DNA of 64,000 bases, from the NCBI RefSeq assembly GCF_025602895.1, contig NW_026516209.1:682001-746000 (forward strand), in the 5' to 3' direction. The translations under genes and the position numbers were made by a program. The stretch's first letter is position 1; each line of letters starts with the position of its first letter. The stretch comes from Polychytrium aggregatum. Its lineage: Eukaryota; Chytridiomycota; Chytridiomycetes; Polychytriales. The notes below the pieces were generated by a model that ran no database searches, was not told the origin of the DNA, and saw only the letters and a list, made by a program, of their open reading frames with translations. Shown piece after piece: positions 1 through 10,463 of this stretch.

Positions 1-68
1 ATTTCGTCACTCACGACGAATATGGATGCATCGCGTGCGCTTGCTAATCTCAATTCTCTTCGTCGCAG

Positions 69-2474
69 TGCACCCTTCAAAACTCTTTTGACGTCGCATC
101 TCTGCTTTCGATCCTGCCGACGTCGACCAACTCTAGCGTGTGTGCCCTCAACAACTCCACTGGTGCTCCATGCATCCAGGAGATCCTGAGTGATCTCCAG
201 GGAATTCCAGGGTCGCCGCTAGCATTCTCGCAAGTCTGCACTCCGTAAGATCTAACGCCGATTCCGCGCCGCTCGGGGAGACTTATACTCAACCGGACAA
301 TGAGCCAGCCACACCCATGTCTCACTTCCAGAACTGCCCATCTGATCCTCTTTGTTTGTGAACCGCACTTGCAGATGCATCGCTGCCAATCAAGCATTCA
401 TTTCCTCACCGTTCTTTGGCTCAAACGTAATGCTGGATAGTCCTATTGCACGCACGATTTGTGGGCCGTCGCCAGCACGCCCCCCCCCGAGTTGATACTG
501 ACGACTGTTTGTCCGAACACCAGGGCACACGGCTCTCATCCGCATACGAAGTAAACTGTGTCGGGCAGACATCTATTGGCGGACCCAACTTTGGGGGGCA
601 GATCGCCAACCTCAGTGCCGGCTGCCAATCGGCCTTTGAAACCGGTCTTCGGAGCTTGAGCCAGGTGAGTCGGATGGCGTGCTTCAGGACGTCATCAGAA
701 CGAATCAGTCCAGGCCACGCCCACGGACGATGCATGCGTTGATCTGCAGATCTGCTGGCTCAGCATCTTACTATCCATCTGGTGCATCAGAGCTGTTCGT
801 TTTCAGGTGGCGCGCAGCCGTTCTTCGGATCGAACTTTACCTACTTTCTTGATGCCGTGTGCTCAAATCCGGCCTGCTCGGTATCCTATGCCAGCCTGAT
901 CGCGAATACTTCACAGTTTGTAAGTTGCTTTGCTCGCTGTTTTGCCCATTGCTTCGACGACCTCTCTCCCTCCAGCTTGGAGTCATCAAATCCGCCTCAG
1001 ACAGCTTGCCCAATTCATTGGCTTTAAGTTCTCGCCAATGTCGCTGTCCGCCAGTCCCGGTCACTCACCAAGTTCGCATCGTCATTGTCCCAGTGCGAGG
1101 CCTCCTTCACCAATATTTTCACACTCGGGAGCATCGTCTATGCCCCGCTCTACTTATCACCAAGCACCAACCCGCTTTGTGCCCCATCACAACCATCCGA
1201 AAACGACTTTACCTACTGTGGCATCGAAGTCATCCAAGCCGAGCTTAACAGTCCGAATATTACAGTGTCATGTTCATCGTAGGTAGATCCGGGGCATATC
1301 TGAGCAGATGCTGGACGATGCCTCTCTGCTGACCATCGGCTATGCTTGTTCATACAGATGCATGGGCCAGATCTATCCCTATCTTTCCAACTCGTCCAAT
1401 CCATCGGTAGGTACTTGCTGCTATCCAGGTGCCAGTGCATGGTAAAGCGAGACGGCGATATATTCTTTGATGGACAAGTAGCGTCGATGAAAACACTTTA
1501 CTAAGCTCTGGATTGCTTGCGGGCAGGATGTCGATCTTTCGGCGGTATACTCGCGGTCTTGTCTTCCACAAGCCACCCCTCGGTCGTCGCCCACAAGCAC
1601 GGGGATAGTAATCACAGGTCAGGCCTCTCAAGTCTCAGCCTCCTTATCAACGTCGCCATCATCGCTCTTCCCTCAGTCGACAGTGGCATCGACTGTTCCC
1701 ACTACCTCTCTGTCATCTTCGGAGACAAGACCATCATCCTTCCTGTCAGCGGCCGTGACAACGGCGAGCCAGTCTTCATCGTCAGCGGCAGTGTCCAGCG
1801 CAACATCGACTGCTTCGGCGTCAACAATATCGGTCGGAGTGCTCGGACAGAATCAACAGTCGGCATCGGCATCGGCATCGGCATCGGCATCGGCATCGGC
1901 ATCGGCATCGGCATCGGCATCGGCATCGGCATCACGATCTTCCTCGCTGCAGGCTGCTGCCTCGTCCATAACACCAAAGTCATCCTCGTCGAACTTGTCG
2001 TCTTCATCCAGCGCCGCTGCACCGCCAAAGCAAGGCACCAGCTCATATGCCCAGGTAACGGCAGCCGCCACCGAACCTCGCCGCTGCATCAAAAGGAACC
2101 CGCCCAAGTCGAGGACCCGGGGCCAAAGATTACTAAAGCGCCAATAAACACACCTCCTCCAGACGACGACTGTTAACCCGTCAACTCCTCGGTCCAAACC
2201 AACCCCGACGGTGACAAACACCTCTGGTCTTCCACGGAGTGCAGGAGCGACTTTGTCATCTGTTTCTACCACCAAGACATCGTCTTCATCATCGTCGTCG
2301 TCACCACCATCGGCAACGACACCGACACCCACTGCAGAGATTTCCAACACAAATGACTCGGGCCCAAGTCCAGAAACTCTGGCTCTGCAGCAACTTCAGA
2401 CAGTTGCCCGAGCGTGCTTGTTCCTGTCCCTTCGACAGTGCCGTGCGTTGCTGCAGAGTGCCCTTTACGATTGA
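69..2474 (+). CDS. Cys/Ser-rich probable secreted or cell-surface protein (5' end not in window)
   Basis: I do not recognise a family. A chain of small exons joins in frame: 69-244, 375-426, 524-664, 791-919, (an uncertain exon after 970), 1094-1278, 1358-1406, 1527-2054 and 2163-2474. The 5' part is rich in paired cysteines and N-glycosylation-type NxS/T sites and repeats the short motif PFFGSN in two exons, which suggests an extracellular modular ectodomain. From about 1600 it becomes a Ser/Thr/Ala-rich stalk with about 12-13 SA dipeptides encoded by a perfect hexanucleotide repeat, followed by further Ser and Thr-Pro runs. Such stalks are usual in fungal wall or GPI-type proteins. The predicted C-terminus has no clear hydrophobic GPI signal, so a further intron or a different end is possible. 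The start codon and signal peptide lie before the window or in an unresolved upstream exon. Secretion is inferred from composition only. Confidence 0.6.
1860..1933 (+). repeat. Hexanucleotide microsatellite (TCGGCA)n in coding sequence
   Basis: About 12 perfect tandem copies of TCGGCA lie inside the Ser-rich exon and encode alternating Ser-Ala. Because the unit is 6 bp, changes in copy number alter stalk length without shifting frame. The same tract is open in several frames on both strands, which explains long spurious reading frames here. Confidence 0.95.
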
Positions 2475-3570
2475 TGAAGGCCCTGCGATATCACTTGCAT
2501 TTCACTCACTCACTCACTCACTCACTCACTCACTCACTCACTCACTCACTCACTCACTCACTCACTCACTCACTCACTCGTTAGCCAAGATCATGGCGTT
2601 CAATTGCATACTTCATTTCCACATGCTCATATCGCATGGATGGCCTTGCCCTTTCATTCATCTCCGATTCGGACCCATACCCACCGAGCCGGATGAATAC
2701 AAATCCCTTGCACGCCTACAGTCTATCCAGAAAGAAACGTGATAGTTCCTTCCTGGCTTCAGATGTCTGGAGCCCGCTGACTGACTGTAGGCCCAGCGGG
2801 CAGGCCGTGAGATTTTTTCCCGTCTTGGTTGGCAATCGAGTGGTTTTGGTTGGCGCCCGGGTTTAGTGAGTGGCCGTCAACAGCATGAGTCTCGTTGAAT
2901 TGCAACATCTGGCGCAGCTGCGGCAATGTTGCGACCAAGTTTGTCTCACTTGTAGTAATGCTCATTAATCCTGCATATACATGGTTCCATGAACTAGGAA
3001 ACACATCCCTTGCTCCGCTTCCATAAGTCGGATGGGTGTATACATTCCACGCAATGGCCAAAGCGACAAACACAGAGTGTCCCGGCTTCATCTTGCGAGC
3101 ACTTCGATCAAGTGACTCGATGTATTTGTATGCATCCACAGCGAAACCACAAACCATCCAGGAGCAAAAGTGGATACGGACTCGTGGATCGATGAGCAAA
3201 AGAGAGGGGCCGGGAGACGATGGACAGCCAAGTATGATGGGCCTCAGCCAAAGCAAGGCAAAGCAAAGCAAAGCAAACCTAACCAAAAACAAAGGATAAA
3301 AAAGCAGCGCATATCGTCGCACCGCACCGATTGCCACGGTATCGATACATGACAGCAGCCAGCATTAAAAATCAAGAATCAAGATCGATCTGACGACCAC
3401 AAACACCGACCCAGTCTATCGCAGAAACTCGTAAATCGATATCAATAAGATAGCCCGGTCGCCGGGTCGAGTGCTCCTTTGCGATTCGCGTCATCTGTGC
3501 GAATATCCGCAGCAGCCTGAGGGGGGGGGGCCGAGCTGCACTCACTCTACCACGATGAGCCTTGCGTGGG
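2475..3570. other. Convergent 3' intergenic region
   Basis: This 1.1-kb stretch lies between the stop codons of the surface-protein gene (+) and the CNNM-type gene (-). It holds the CACT microsatellite, a short AAAGC-type repeat near 3255-3285, and G-tracts near 3523. A 192-codon minus-strand frame (2759-3337) spans it, but it has low-complexity ends and no recognisable domain, so I do not call it a gene. Confidence 0.6.
2502..2579. repeat. Tetranucleotide microsatellite (CACT)n
   Basis: About 19 uninterrupted copies of a CACT/TCAC unit begin roughly 30 bp after the predicted stop of the surface-protein gene. The tract is probably in its 3' UTR or flank. A 4-bp unit would shift any reading frame, which agrees with a non-coding position. 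Confidence 0.95.
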
Positions 3571-6171
3571 CTAATTGCCAAGATTCGGGGGCTTGACGCC
3601 ATTCAGTAACGCTGTGGCGTAGTTCTTGTTTTCGGCGGCGCCAGGAGACTTGCTCAGTTTGGGGTGTGCCAGTCGCTCTTCCGAAGCCAAAACGGAGGCA
3701 GGGATCAGGACCTTTTGCTGCTGTTTCTTGACCTTTTTCTGCTTCGAGTTGACTGCCGATGTGCGCCCGCCGTCGGGGACATCGGCAAGAGTGGCGCTGC
3801 TTCCACTTTGCGTCGATGGCCCGCCTTGAGCGGCCTGCTCGTTTGCCTGGGCCAGCATCAGAACTTTTGCAGGAGAGAGGACGTTGTTGAGACCGGTATT
3901 GAGGGCCGATGGCGAGTGGACGATGCCCGGTGTGTTCGCCAGCGCTCCATAATGAGTCATTTTCGAAAGGATGCTACTGGTTTCCACAAAGATCGGATTT
4001 GTGCTTTCGACTTGGGCAGTGCCGCCAAGAAGCGGTGCCGACTCATCGACAGCAGGCGGAACGGGTTCCAAGGGTGGCTGTTCGAAGATCACGGAGCTGA
4101 GGCGTGTGGGCGATGGGCGGGTGCTGTTGATCGTCGAAACGGCGTGCGGCGTGTTCAGCTTCTTTTCCAGTTCGTGGAAGGCCCGCGCAACCTTGACCTT
4201 GGTGTGATTGTCAACGTAAACATCAGTCTCGTCAATGATCTCTTCACCAAGCAGCTCCTCAATGACATCCTCTAACGTGACGATGCCGATGGTTCGATAG
4301 TGGGCCTTGGGTGAAGGGGGCTGATGCGATGGGATCCAAAGCGGGGTCGAGCCCACATCTGATGAAATAGTGTCGTAGGTCTGATCAAACTCGTCGCGGT
4401 CCGATGCAGGTAGCTCCTTGGAGGCGCGCACTTCTTCAACGACGACGGCCATGTGTGATGCGCCCTCTTCAAAGACGTGGAGAATCTCAAACAGCGGCGT
4501 GCCCGCAACAACTCGAGGAAGGCGACGGATCTTGACTTGGGAGATGGGAGTAGAGTCATCAGGATCGTACATAACCAGCTGCTTGACGATGATGACGCCG
4601 ATGATGCATTCGCGGGATTTATTGAAGATCGGGACTCTGGAGTGGCCGGCCTTGATGACCTGAGGAGAAGCAGCAGCAGCAGAGGTTGTATTAGTGACAA
4701 CAACCCTCAGCCAGGGGGACGAAACAGAAAAAGTCGACGCGCACGGCGGGGCATTGCATTCAGGGCATCCGGCACCGCAGCCCTGTGCATAATCACACCT
4801 TTTCCAGCGTCGTGCGGTCCAGTTGGTCGCTCAGAGACAACATGAAAGTATCGGTGAGAGGTGTCATGATGTCTTGAACACCTTTGTCTCGGATCTCCAG
4901 GACAGCCCTCATGATCGAGACCTCATCCTTGGTAAGGGTTCCGGCGTGATCCTCGCCATGGAGGGCGACGAGCTCACGAAGTTCTGGAGAGAGAGTCAAG
5001 GATGAGTATCGGTAGCGATAGTCAATGGGTGTACTGAGAGAAAACCCGATCGGCTCACTTGGGTGGCGGGTGATGCACTGCAGCCAAGGTGGTCGGGGTA
5101 TCACCCATCTCAGATCACAGCTAGAGCATGGACATACCCGCTCGTCTGTAGACAACACCGTGACTGTGACCGAGGATATAGTCCAGGAGCTTTGCGATCG
5201 GATAGGCAATGATCCACATCACAAAGATAAGGGCCCGCACAGCCGGAGCAAAGAATGCACCGATGCGAAGACCATGGCGGGCGCAGAGGGCTTGGGGAAT
5301 GATTCTGGTGGGAGAGGGCCAAAGAACCCCGAAATGAGCGATACGATCCGAAATGAGCGCGGCTCTCCCGCTGGCTAACGGGTTGGATGTGCTGGGTTGG
5401 CCAAGAGGCTCATACGGTCCTTGACTTACTCGCCGAAAATGACCACCAGGGCTGTGGAAATGACGACGGCTTGGATGCCGTCGAGGTGGATCGAGTCGAG
5501 CAGAATGGGCAGGGTTTCGTTGACGATGGTGTTTGCCAGAAGCAGGGTAACCAGGAGCAGATGGCCGTTCTTGCGAATCGGCTCGATCTTGGCGGCCCAG
5601 ATCCGCTGGGTGTCGCTGCCGGAGCTCTTGAGAATTGAAAGGTTGGTTTCGTCCAAGGACATCAGCCCGATCGTCAGTCCTGTGTGTGGTGCAGGGACGC
5701 AATTTCAGCTATGCGGATCAACAGCCGGGACTGTGAAGCGGCTGCACTGCAAGAAGCAAGGACGGCTCGAGACGTGGAGTCAGATCGTATTAATCACCCG
5801 GACTACTCACCTGCCACGACACCGCCGCCCAGGACCAGCAGGATAATGGCGGCCAGGGTGGACCAGAAAACCACAGGATCCGGAGGGTCGTGTTCAGGCT
5901 TCCCTTTCTTGGTCTTTACCAAGCCAGAGATGCGAGAAAGGTGATACCGGCTCTTGGAGTCGTCGGCATGATCGGGTGAGGAGCCGCAAGGACAGGAGCA
6001 GACGCAGGAGGTATCGGGAGCGAGCGAGTCGCCAGTGCTGGAGCGGAAGGAGCTAGAGCCGTCGTTGGCGGAAACGGCCTGCTTGGAGGTATCAAGCGGG
6101 AAGGCAGCCGCGAACGGAAGCACAAAGAGCAAGCAGAGCCAGAGCCATTGTCGAGCGAAGCGCTGGCGCAT
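3571..6171 (-). CDS. MAM3: CNNM/Mam3-type membrane protein (DUF21 plus CBS pair)
   Basis: Five exons join in frame: 6171-5811, 5679-5430, 5304-5138, 4983-4799 and 4659-3571, giving about 683 aa. The ATG at 6171 is followed by a hydrophobic signal-like segment. A Cys-rich luminal stretch and the DUF21 transmembrane domain (about residues 105-265) follow, including the family-typical GLTIGLMSLDETNL segment and further membrane helices. A CBS-domain pair then runs over roughly residues 310-470 (VPIFNKSRECIIGVI, then YRTIGIVTLEDVIEELLGEE). The tail is Ser/Pro-rich and ends in a Lys-rich patch. Known CNNM/Mam3 proteins sit in vacuolar, lysosomal or plasma membranes and act in Mg2+ or other divalent-metal homeostasis. 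That role is inferred by family here. An acidic/Ser insertion sits between the two CBS motifs. Confidence 0.93.
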
Positions 6172-6687
6172 TCCAAGAGAATCGAGATAGGCGCGAGGGA
6201 GCGATCGGCGGGATCAGGGACGAGCGTGAGCGAAGGGGGGCGGCAAGAAAGGGGCCGACAGACTCAAAGGCAGATCGAAGGGACGAAGAAAGCCGAGAAG
6301 GCCGGGGTCGGATGGACGGACGGCGAGGAGGGCAGGGCCTGAATCAGGGAACGGGCCGATGCCGGATTTATGGAGAGGAGCGAGGAAGAAAAAAAAACGC
6401 AGGCACCACGACAACGACAGCGACCACTCCAACGACGGCAGCGATGCCAGGGCCCTCGGAAGAGGCGTGCAGGACCAAGAGCGGGCGATATGGGTGGGCG
6501 GCCGGAGCTGGTCGTGCAGCATGGGCTTCCATTTGTGCTGGAGGACGCGCACGGGCAACCAACAAGGAGTGGATGAAGTGGGTGGGATGAAGGAGCGGAT
6601 GAGACGAAGGAGTGGACGGCGACGATACAACCACGGCACTGTTGGCCGACAGCAGAGCAGAAGGACACGCATGTCTCGCTGCGCTGT

Positions 6688-6800
6688 ATCGATGCAAGAC
6701 ATTGCATCGATGCACAAGACATTGCATCGATGCATAGGACTTTCTCCCTCAACGCATAGGACAATCTCGCTCAACGCATAGGACATTCTCACTCAATGCA
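6688..6800. repeat. Two adjoining short tandem repeats (18-20 bp and 22 bp units)
   Basis: Two to three copies of a unit beginning ATCGATGCA and ending GACATTGC (6688-6731) run into three 22-bp units that each start GCATAGGAC and end CTCAAC or CTCAAT (6732-6797). The two arrays share the ATCGATGCA/GCATAGGAC junction, so they may have arisen stepwise. They lie upstream of the CNNM-type gene on its non-coding side. Confidence 0.85.
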
Positions 6801-7235
6801 AACAGCGCTCCCAATAGAGTTTTGTGCTTGTGCAAGCCACAAGGCGCGGCCACCCAAACCACTCTCAAAGTACTGAACCACCGCCCTCCACCACAGAACA
6901 GCAAGGGCGCGCACGGAACACTCGTCACCCCCACAGAACGGCCACAGACACGCGGCTGGCCAAAGCACGTGCACACCTTCTCGCCCGCCGTCTCGCTGCC
7001 CGTCTCGGCCTGCTCTCGCAGCAGCGAGGGCCGTCTCGCGACATGTGGCCTGTGTCGCCGTGCTGAAAGAAAGGTCCTGGGAACGGCTGCCGCTGCCATG
7101 TCCTGCTGCAACCCATTGACTGACTGTCGGATGCTGCTGCAACCAGACATGTGGCCGAGGGCGTATCTCTCTGCGAGCACCGATTGTCCCCCGGCCACGA
7201 AAGGCGCACGCAAAACGAAACGAGCGAGCACCCGT

Positions 7236-7345
7236 CCGGGCGACCCGCTCGATCCGACAATCGTGCTGTCGACAAATCAACTCTGTTTGATGCAGTCCAG
7301 GGATCGAGTGCATATCGTATCTCGACACTGCGCTCCCCCCAACAT
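7236..7345 (-). repeat. Dispersed repeat, copy A
   Basis: Read on the minus strand, this 110-bp segment matches 14804-14915 read on the plus strand, at roughly 80% by eye. Shared landmarks are GAGCGCAGTGT, GATATGC, AAACAGA and a final GTCGGATCGAGCGGGTCGCC. It begins about 20 bp beyond the stop codon of the kinase gene and is in sense orientation to it. I see no terminal inverted repeats, open transposase frame or tRNA-like promoter boxes, so its class (SINE-like, MITE-like or other) is unknown. Confidence 0.75.
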
Positions 7346-7363
7346 GCAGTTCCTTCGTCAGTA

Positions 7364-9979
7364 TCAGCGTCGGCTGTTGCTCTCCACGCCGGGCTGGATG
7401 GCCTGGACTGGCTTTTCCTTGCCCAGATTCGCCGATCCAGCTCCGCCTGGCCCTGGCTTTGCGCTTCCCTTGATGACGGCTCCGATTGACCCGCTTGCGC
7501 TTGAGTTGAGCTGCATGAACTGGTCGCGTGCCTGGGCCGGCAGCCCGCAGTTTGGAGCAACAGCACCGCAGCTCTTGTGGAAGTGCTGGTGGCAGTCTGG
7601 GACGGGCGGCATCCATTCGTCCATTCACACGGGAATGTGGGTGTTGGTCAGAATCAGAGCACAGCAGCACTGCCAGGGTTGCTGCAGATGGATTTGACTC
7701 CAACTCACCGTCGCAGCACAGGTGCCGGCTCATCAGCCCGATCCGCTTGCGACATCCTTCGCATCGAGCCAGCGTCGGGATCGTTTCGATCGAAAAGCGG
7801 TGTGGGATGCAGTGGCCAACACGCACCAGCGAGATTCCCTCCACCACGAATGGGTGGGTCTCGTCCACCGTCACGGCCAGATCCTGCATTGACCCTGCGT
7901 GCGGCAAGGAGCGGATTTGTTAGAGGTGTATCTGGCCATGTTGGCACAGCTGTGCATCGACTGGGGAATACTTGGCAGCACAGTGTACTTGGACGAATCG
8001 ATATGGCGCATGTGCACGGAAGGAGAGCCTCTCAGGCGAGATTCACTTCCAGCATACTGCACGTCGACTCCACTCCTTTCCAGCGACAGAGTGACCCACA
8101 CTATCGTACCCGGCAGTGAGTCAGCGCCCAGCGGTATCGCTGTCGGACCGGCATCGGCTTGCTTCCGGGTCGTCACCGAGCCCGTTCGCTGCGGGTCGTT
8201 AAGCCTGTCGTCGCTCGCATTCAGCCGATCAACGCTCTGGGCAGCACTTCCAGTGTCTTCTCCGCCGACATCTGGGTCGTGCAATATTGTAAATTGCAGA
8301 CGCAAGTGCGAGAACAGGCCTGTAGTCAGACCCAAGGTCGATGCCCAAGCGATCCACTGATGCTGACTGCGACGCTGCCTGCTTACCCGGCATCACGCCC
8401 ATGTTGACGGCATCGACCTGGACCAGCTCGACCTCCAGCGCCCTCAGCTGTTTGAGGACCTGCTTGAGGGACGGCCGATTCTTGCCCTCGTCGCTGGCGC
8501 ACTCGATCGCCAGATTAAATAGCTCCGGTGGGCAGCTGCTTTCCATCTTGCTACGGATTTCCTCGGCATCGATCCCAAAGCCCGGCATAACCCTCTTGAT
8601 GTGGACGTCGACCTCGGCCGGGCGCCGGGTGATCATTTCGCACAGGATGATTCCAAACGAGAACACATCGACCGACGCGTCAAATTCCATGCAGAACTGA
8701 ATCTCTGGAGCCATGTACTGATCCGTTCCGCAGTAGCTGAGTCGTCGGCTCTCCTCCTTGGTCTTGGCTGCGAACCTGAGAGTTGAATCGGTGTTTGTGG
8801 TATCAGACCTGACCAAGCTACGGTGCTGGTGCCGCGCTTGGATGAGCACCACCATGTTTGATGCCCATCAAACACCCTCGCTTTGAAGGATATCCATCGC
8901 TTTGGCATTGCGAATCATAACCAACCTCGATAGCCCAAAGTCGCACAGCTTGACTCGGCGATTTTCGGTGATCAGCAGATTCTCGCACTTGAGATCTCTA
9001 GCATTCGCCGATCCATTTGTCCATCCAGTCAAGAATCGCCATCGCAGAATCAGTGATCAGTCGCCGTCCTTTCGGCCTGCCTTGCTGGCCAAAGCGACCC
9101 TCACCGATGAATTATCCGGTTGGCATGCAGATACGCCAGTGCCCGTGCCGTGTCGATTGCAAAGCCAACACAAAGTCGCCAAGTCAGGCCCTTGCTTGGG
9201 TCCACGATCCACTGCACAATCGAAGGGGCCGGATCATTAGCGTCGCGGTCGCCCCGGCTCAATCGCCAAGCCTCAGCGAGCACACCAGCAGATGATCGTG
9301 AAAGAAGGGCGGATGGAAGGCCCCGGCTTGCGTGAGTCCAAGCAGCGCGGTTTGCAAAAGCCACAGATTTGCCGACTGGTACTCACATCCTTCAGATTCC
9401 CGCCGTTGACAAACTCGGTGATCAAATAAATCTTGTTTTCATGTTTGCTGCAGCCCATGAACTGCGCGTGGCACCCGGATGAGTTCGCTCGTTCAAGCCA
9501 GGCTGCTTCGTTGTGCGGGATCGATGCCAGAGGGAGGAGGAGGACACGAGAGGCACCCCCCCCCAGTATATACCTGGACGACGTTGGGATGCCGGCTCTC
9601 TCTGTTTCACGACGAAGCGACGCGAACGAGTTGAGCCGAGCGGCGTGTAAAATCGGTGCTGCAATGGTGCTGTTGCTCAGATTGGCTCTCTGCCGCAGAC
9701 AACATACTTGAGTATCCCGATCTCTCGCTCGACGTATTTGCCAAAATCAAAGCCGGGCTGCTCCGCACTGATGTCCAGGAGCTCCTTCACGGCAACCTCG
9801 GTGCCCTGTCGGGATCGTCTTGGGTCAGTCTCATGGGAGGAGAGAGATTCGCGATGCCATTCGTTTGCATCGCCCTCGCTCTCGTGTGCCCAAACAAACC
9901 ACGGACGAGATAGTCGGCCTTTCGAACGATGCCAAAGTTGCCTCGGCCAACGTTCTGAAACTCTGTCAGCTCGCTCCAT
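7364..9979 (-). CDS. TKL-family protein kinase with C-terminal C1 zinc finger (5' end unresolved)
   Basis: Exons join in frame: 9979-9907, 9805-9708, 9601-9574 (28 nt), 9461-9387, 9211-9105, 8997-8926, 8775-8387, 8271-8110, 7894-7709 and 7596-7364. They encode the Gly loop (GRGNFGIV), VAVK lysine, HRDLKCEN catalytic loop, DFG, and YMAPE activation segment, followed by the C-lobe with DVFSFGIILCEM and a conserved RP in NRPSLKQVL. The kinase resembles the tyrosine-kinase-like group (LISK/RAF style). After a linker the C-terminus carries a C1 domain: an HRF start, CEGC, CDDC formed across a splice junction, then CHQHFHKSC. C1 domains bind diacylglycerol or act as zinc scaffolds, so lipid or Ras-type input is an inference. 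The true start codon and any upstream exons lie between 9980 and about 10400 and could not be fixed. Confidence 0.85.
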
Positions 9980-10463
9980 CTGCTCGCAAAATAGAGATTC
10001 CCGGGATTCGGGTGGACAGGAGATTATGATGGAGAGTCTGCCCGAGGATCCGCTGCTGTGCCAGCGAGCGGCGCGGCCCGCGACATGCATCTGTGCTACT
10101 GTGACAGAGTCGGAAGGCCAGCAGGGACTCTCACGGTATGAAGGTGAACGAGCCGGACTCGGGCTCCTCCTGCATGGTCGAAAGTACTTGTCGAGGCGAC
10201 GTGCGTGGGAAGCGGCGGCAGGAATCGGGCGTGCGGGGGCACCAAGCAGCCGAGCGGACAAGGCAGCGCTGGATGGGCCGCCCACGTGAAGCCCCTGGTG
10301 ACCACCGCCTGTGCGACGGTGCATTCGATCCACTGGTGTACAGTGCATTCGATCCACGCATATACAGCATCGCCCGCGCCCTTTCCCTGCATCATCGCCC
10401 CTGTCACATCTGCCACCACCAGCACCAGCAGCACCACCATCGCCAGCATCGCCAGCATCAGCC
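9980..10463. promoter_or_regulatory. Divergent promoter region, kinase (-) and GH47 mannosidase (+)
   Basis: The two genes are transcribed away from each other from this stretch. It also must contain the unresolved first exon(s) of the kinase. A 24-bp unit containing GTGCATTCGATCCAC is repeated twice in direct tandem at 10319-10366, about 100 bp before the mannosidase ATG. CACCAGCA/CATCGCCAG runs lie just upstream of the ATG. No TATA box stands out. Confidence 0.5.
10319..10366 (+). repeat. Two 24-bp direct repeats upstream of GH47 gene
   Basis: Positions 10319-10342 and 10343-10366 share GTGCATTCGATCCAC and a terminal TACA. They lie in the region shared by the two divergent genes, so they could be either a regulatory element or simple tandem duplication. 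Confidence 0.8.

Larger units (their letters stand above)
6172..7363. other. Intergenic region between CNNM-type gene and TKL kinase gene
   Basis: Both flanking genes read leftward, so this 1.2-kb stretch holds the 3' flank of the kinase gene and the promoter of the CNNM-type gene. It contains an array of 18-22-bp tandem repeats (6688-6800) and one copy of a dispersed repeat (7236-7345). Overlapping long frames occur on both strands but none shows a recognisable domain. Confidence 0.6.

Noticed and set aside
2759-3337. 192-codon minus-strand frame with hydrophobic N-terminus
   Set aside because: The hydrophobic start comes from an AAAGC-type simple repeat, there is no homology I can recognise, and it lies between two convergent genes.
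6789-7907. 372-codon continuous minus-strand frame
   Set aside because: It runs through an intron of the kinase gene. Only the first part (7894-7709) is the C1-bearing exon; the rest is intron, final exon out of frame, and intergenic DNA.
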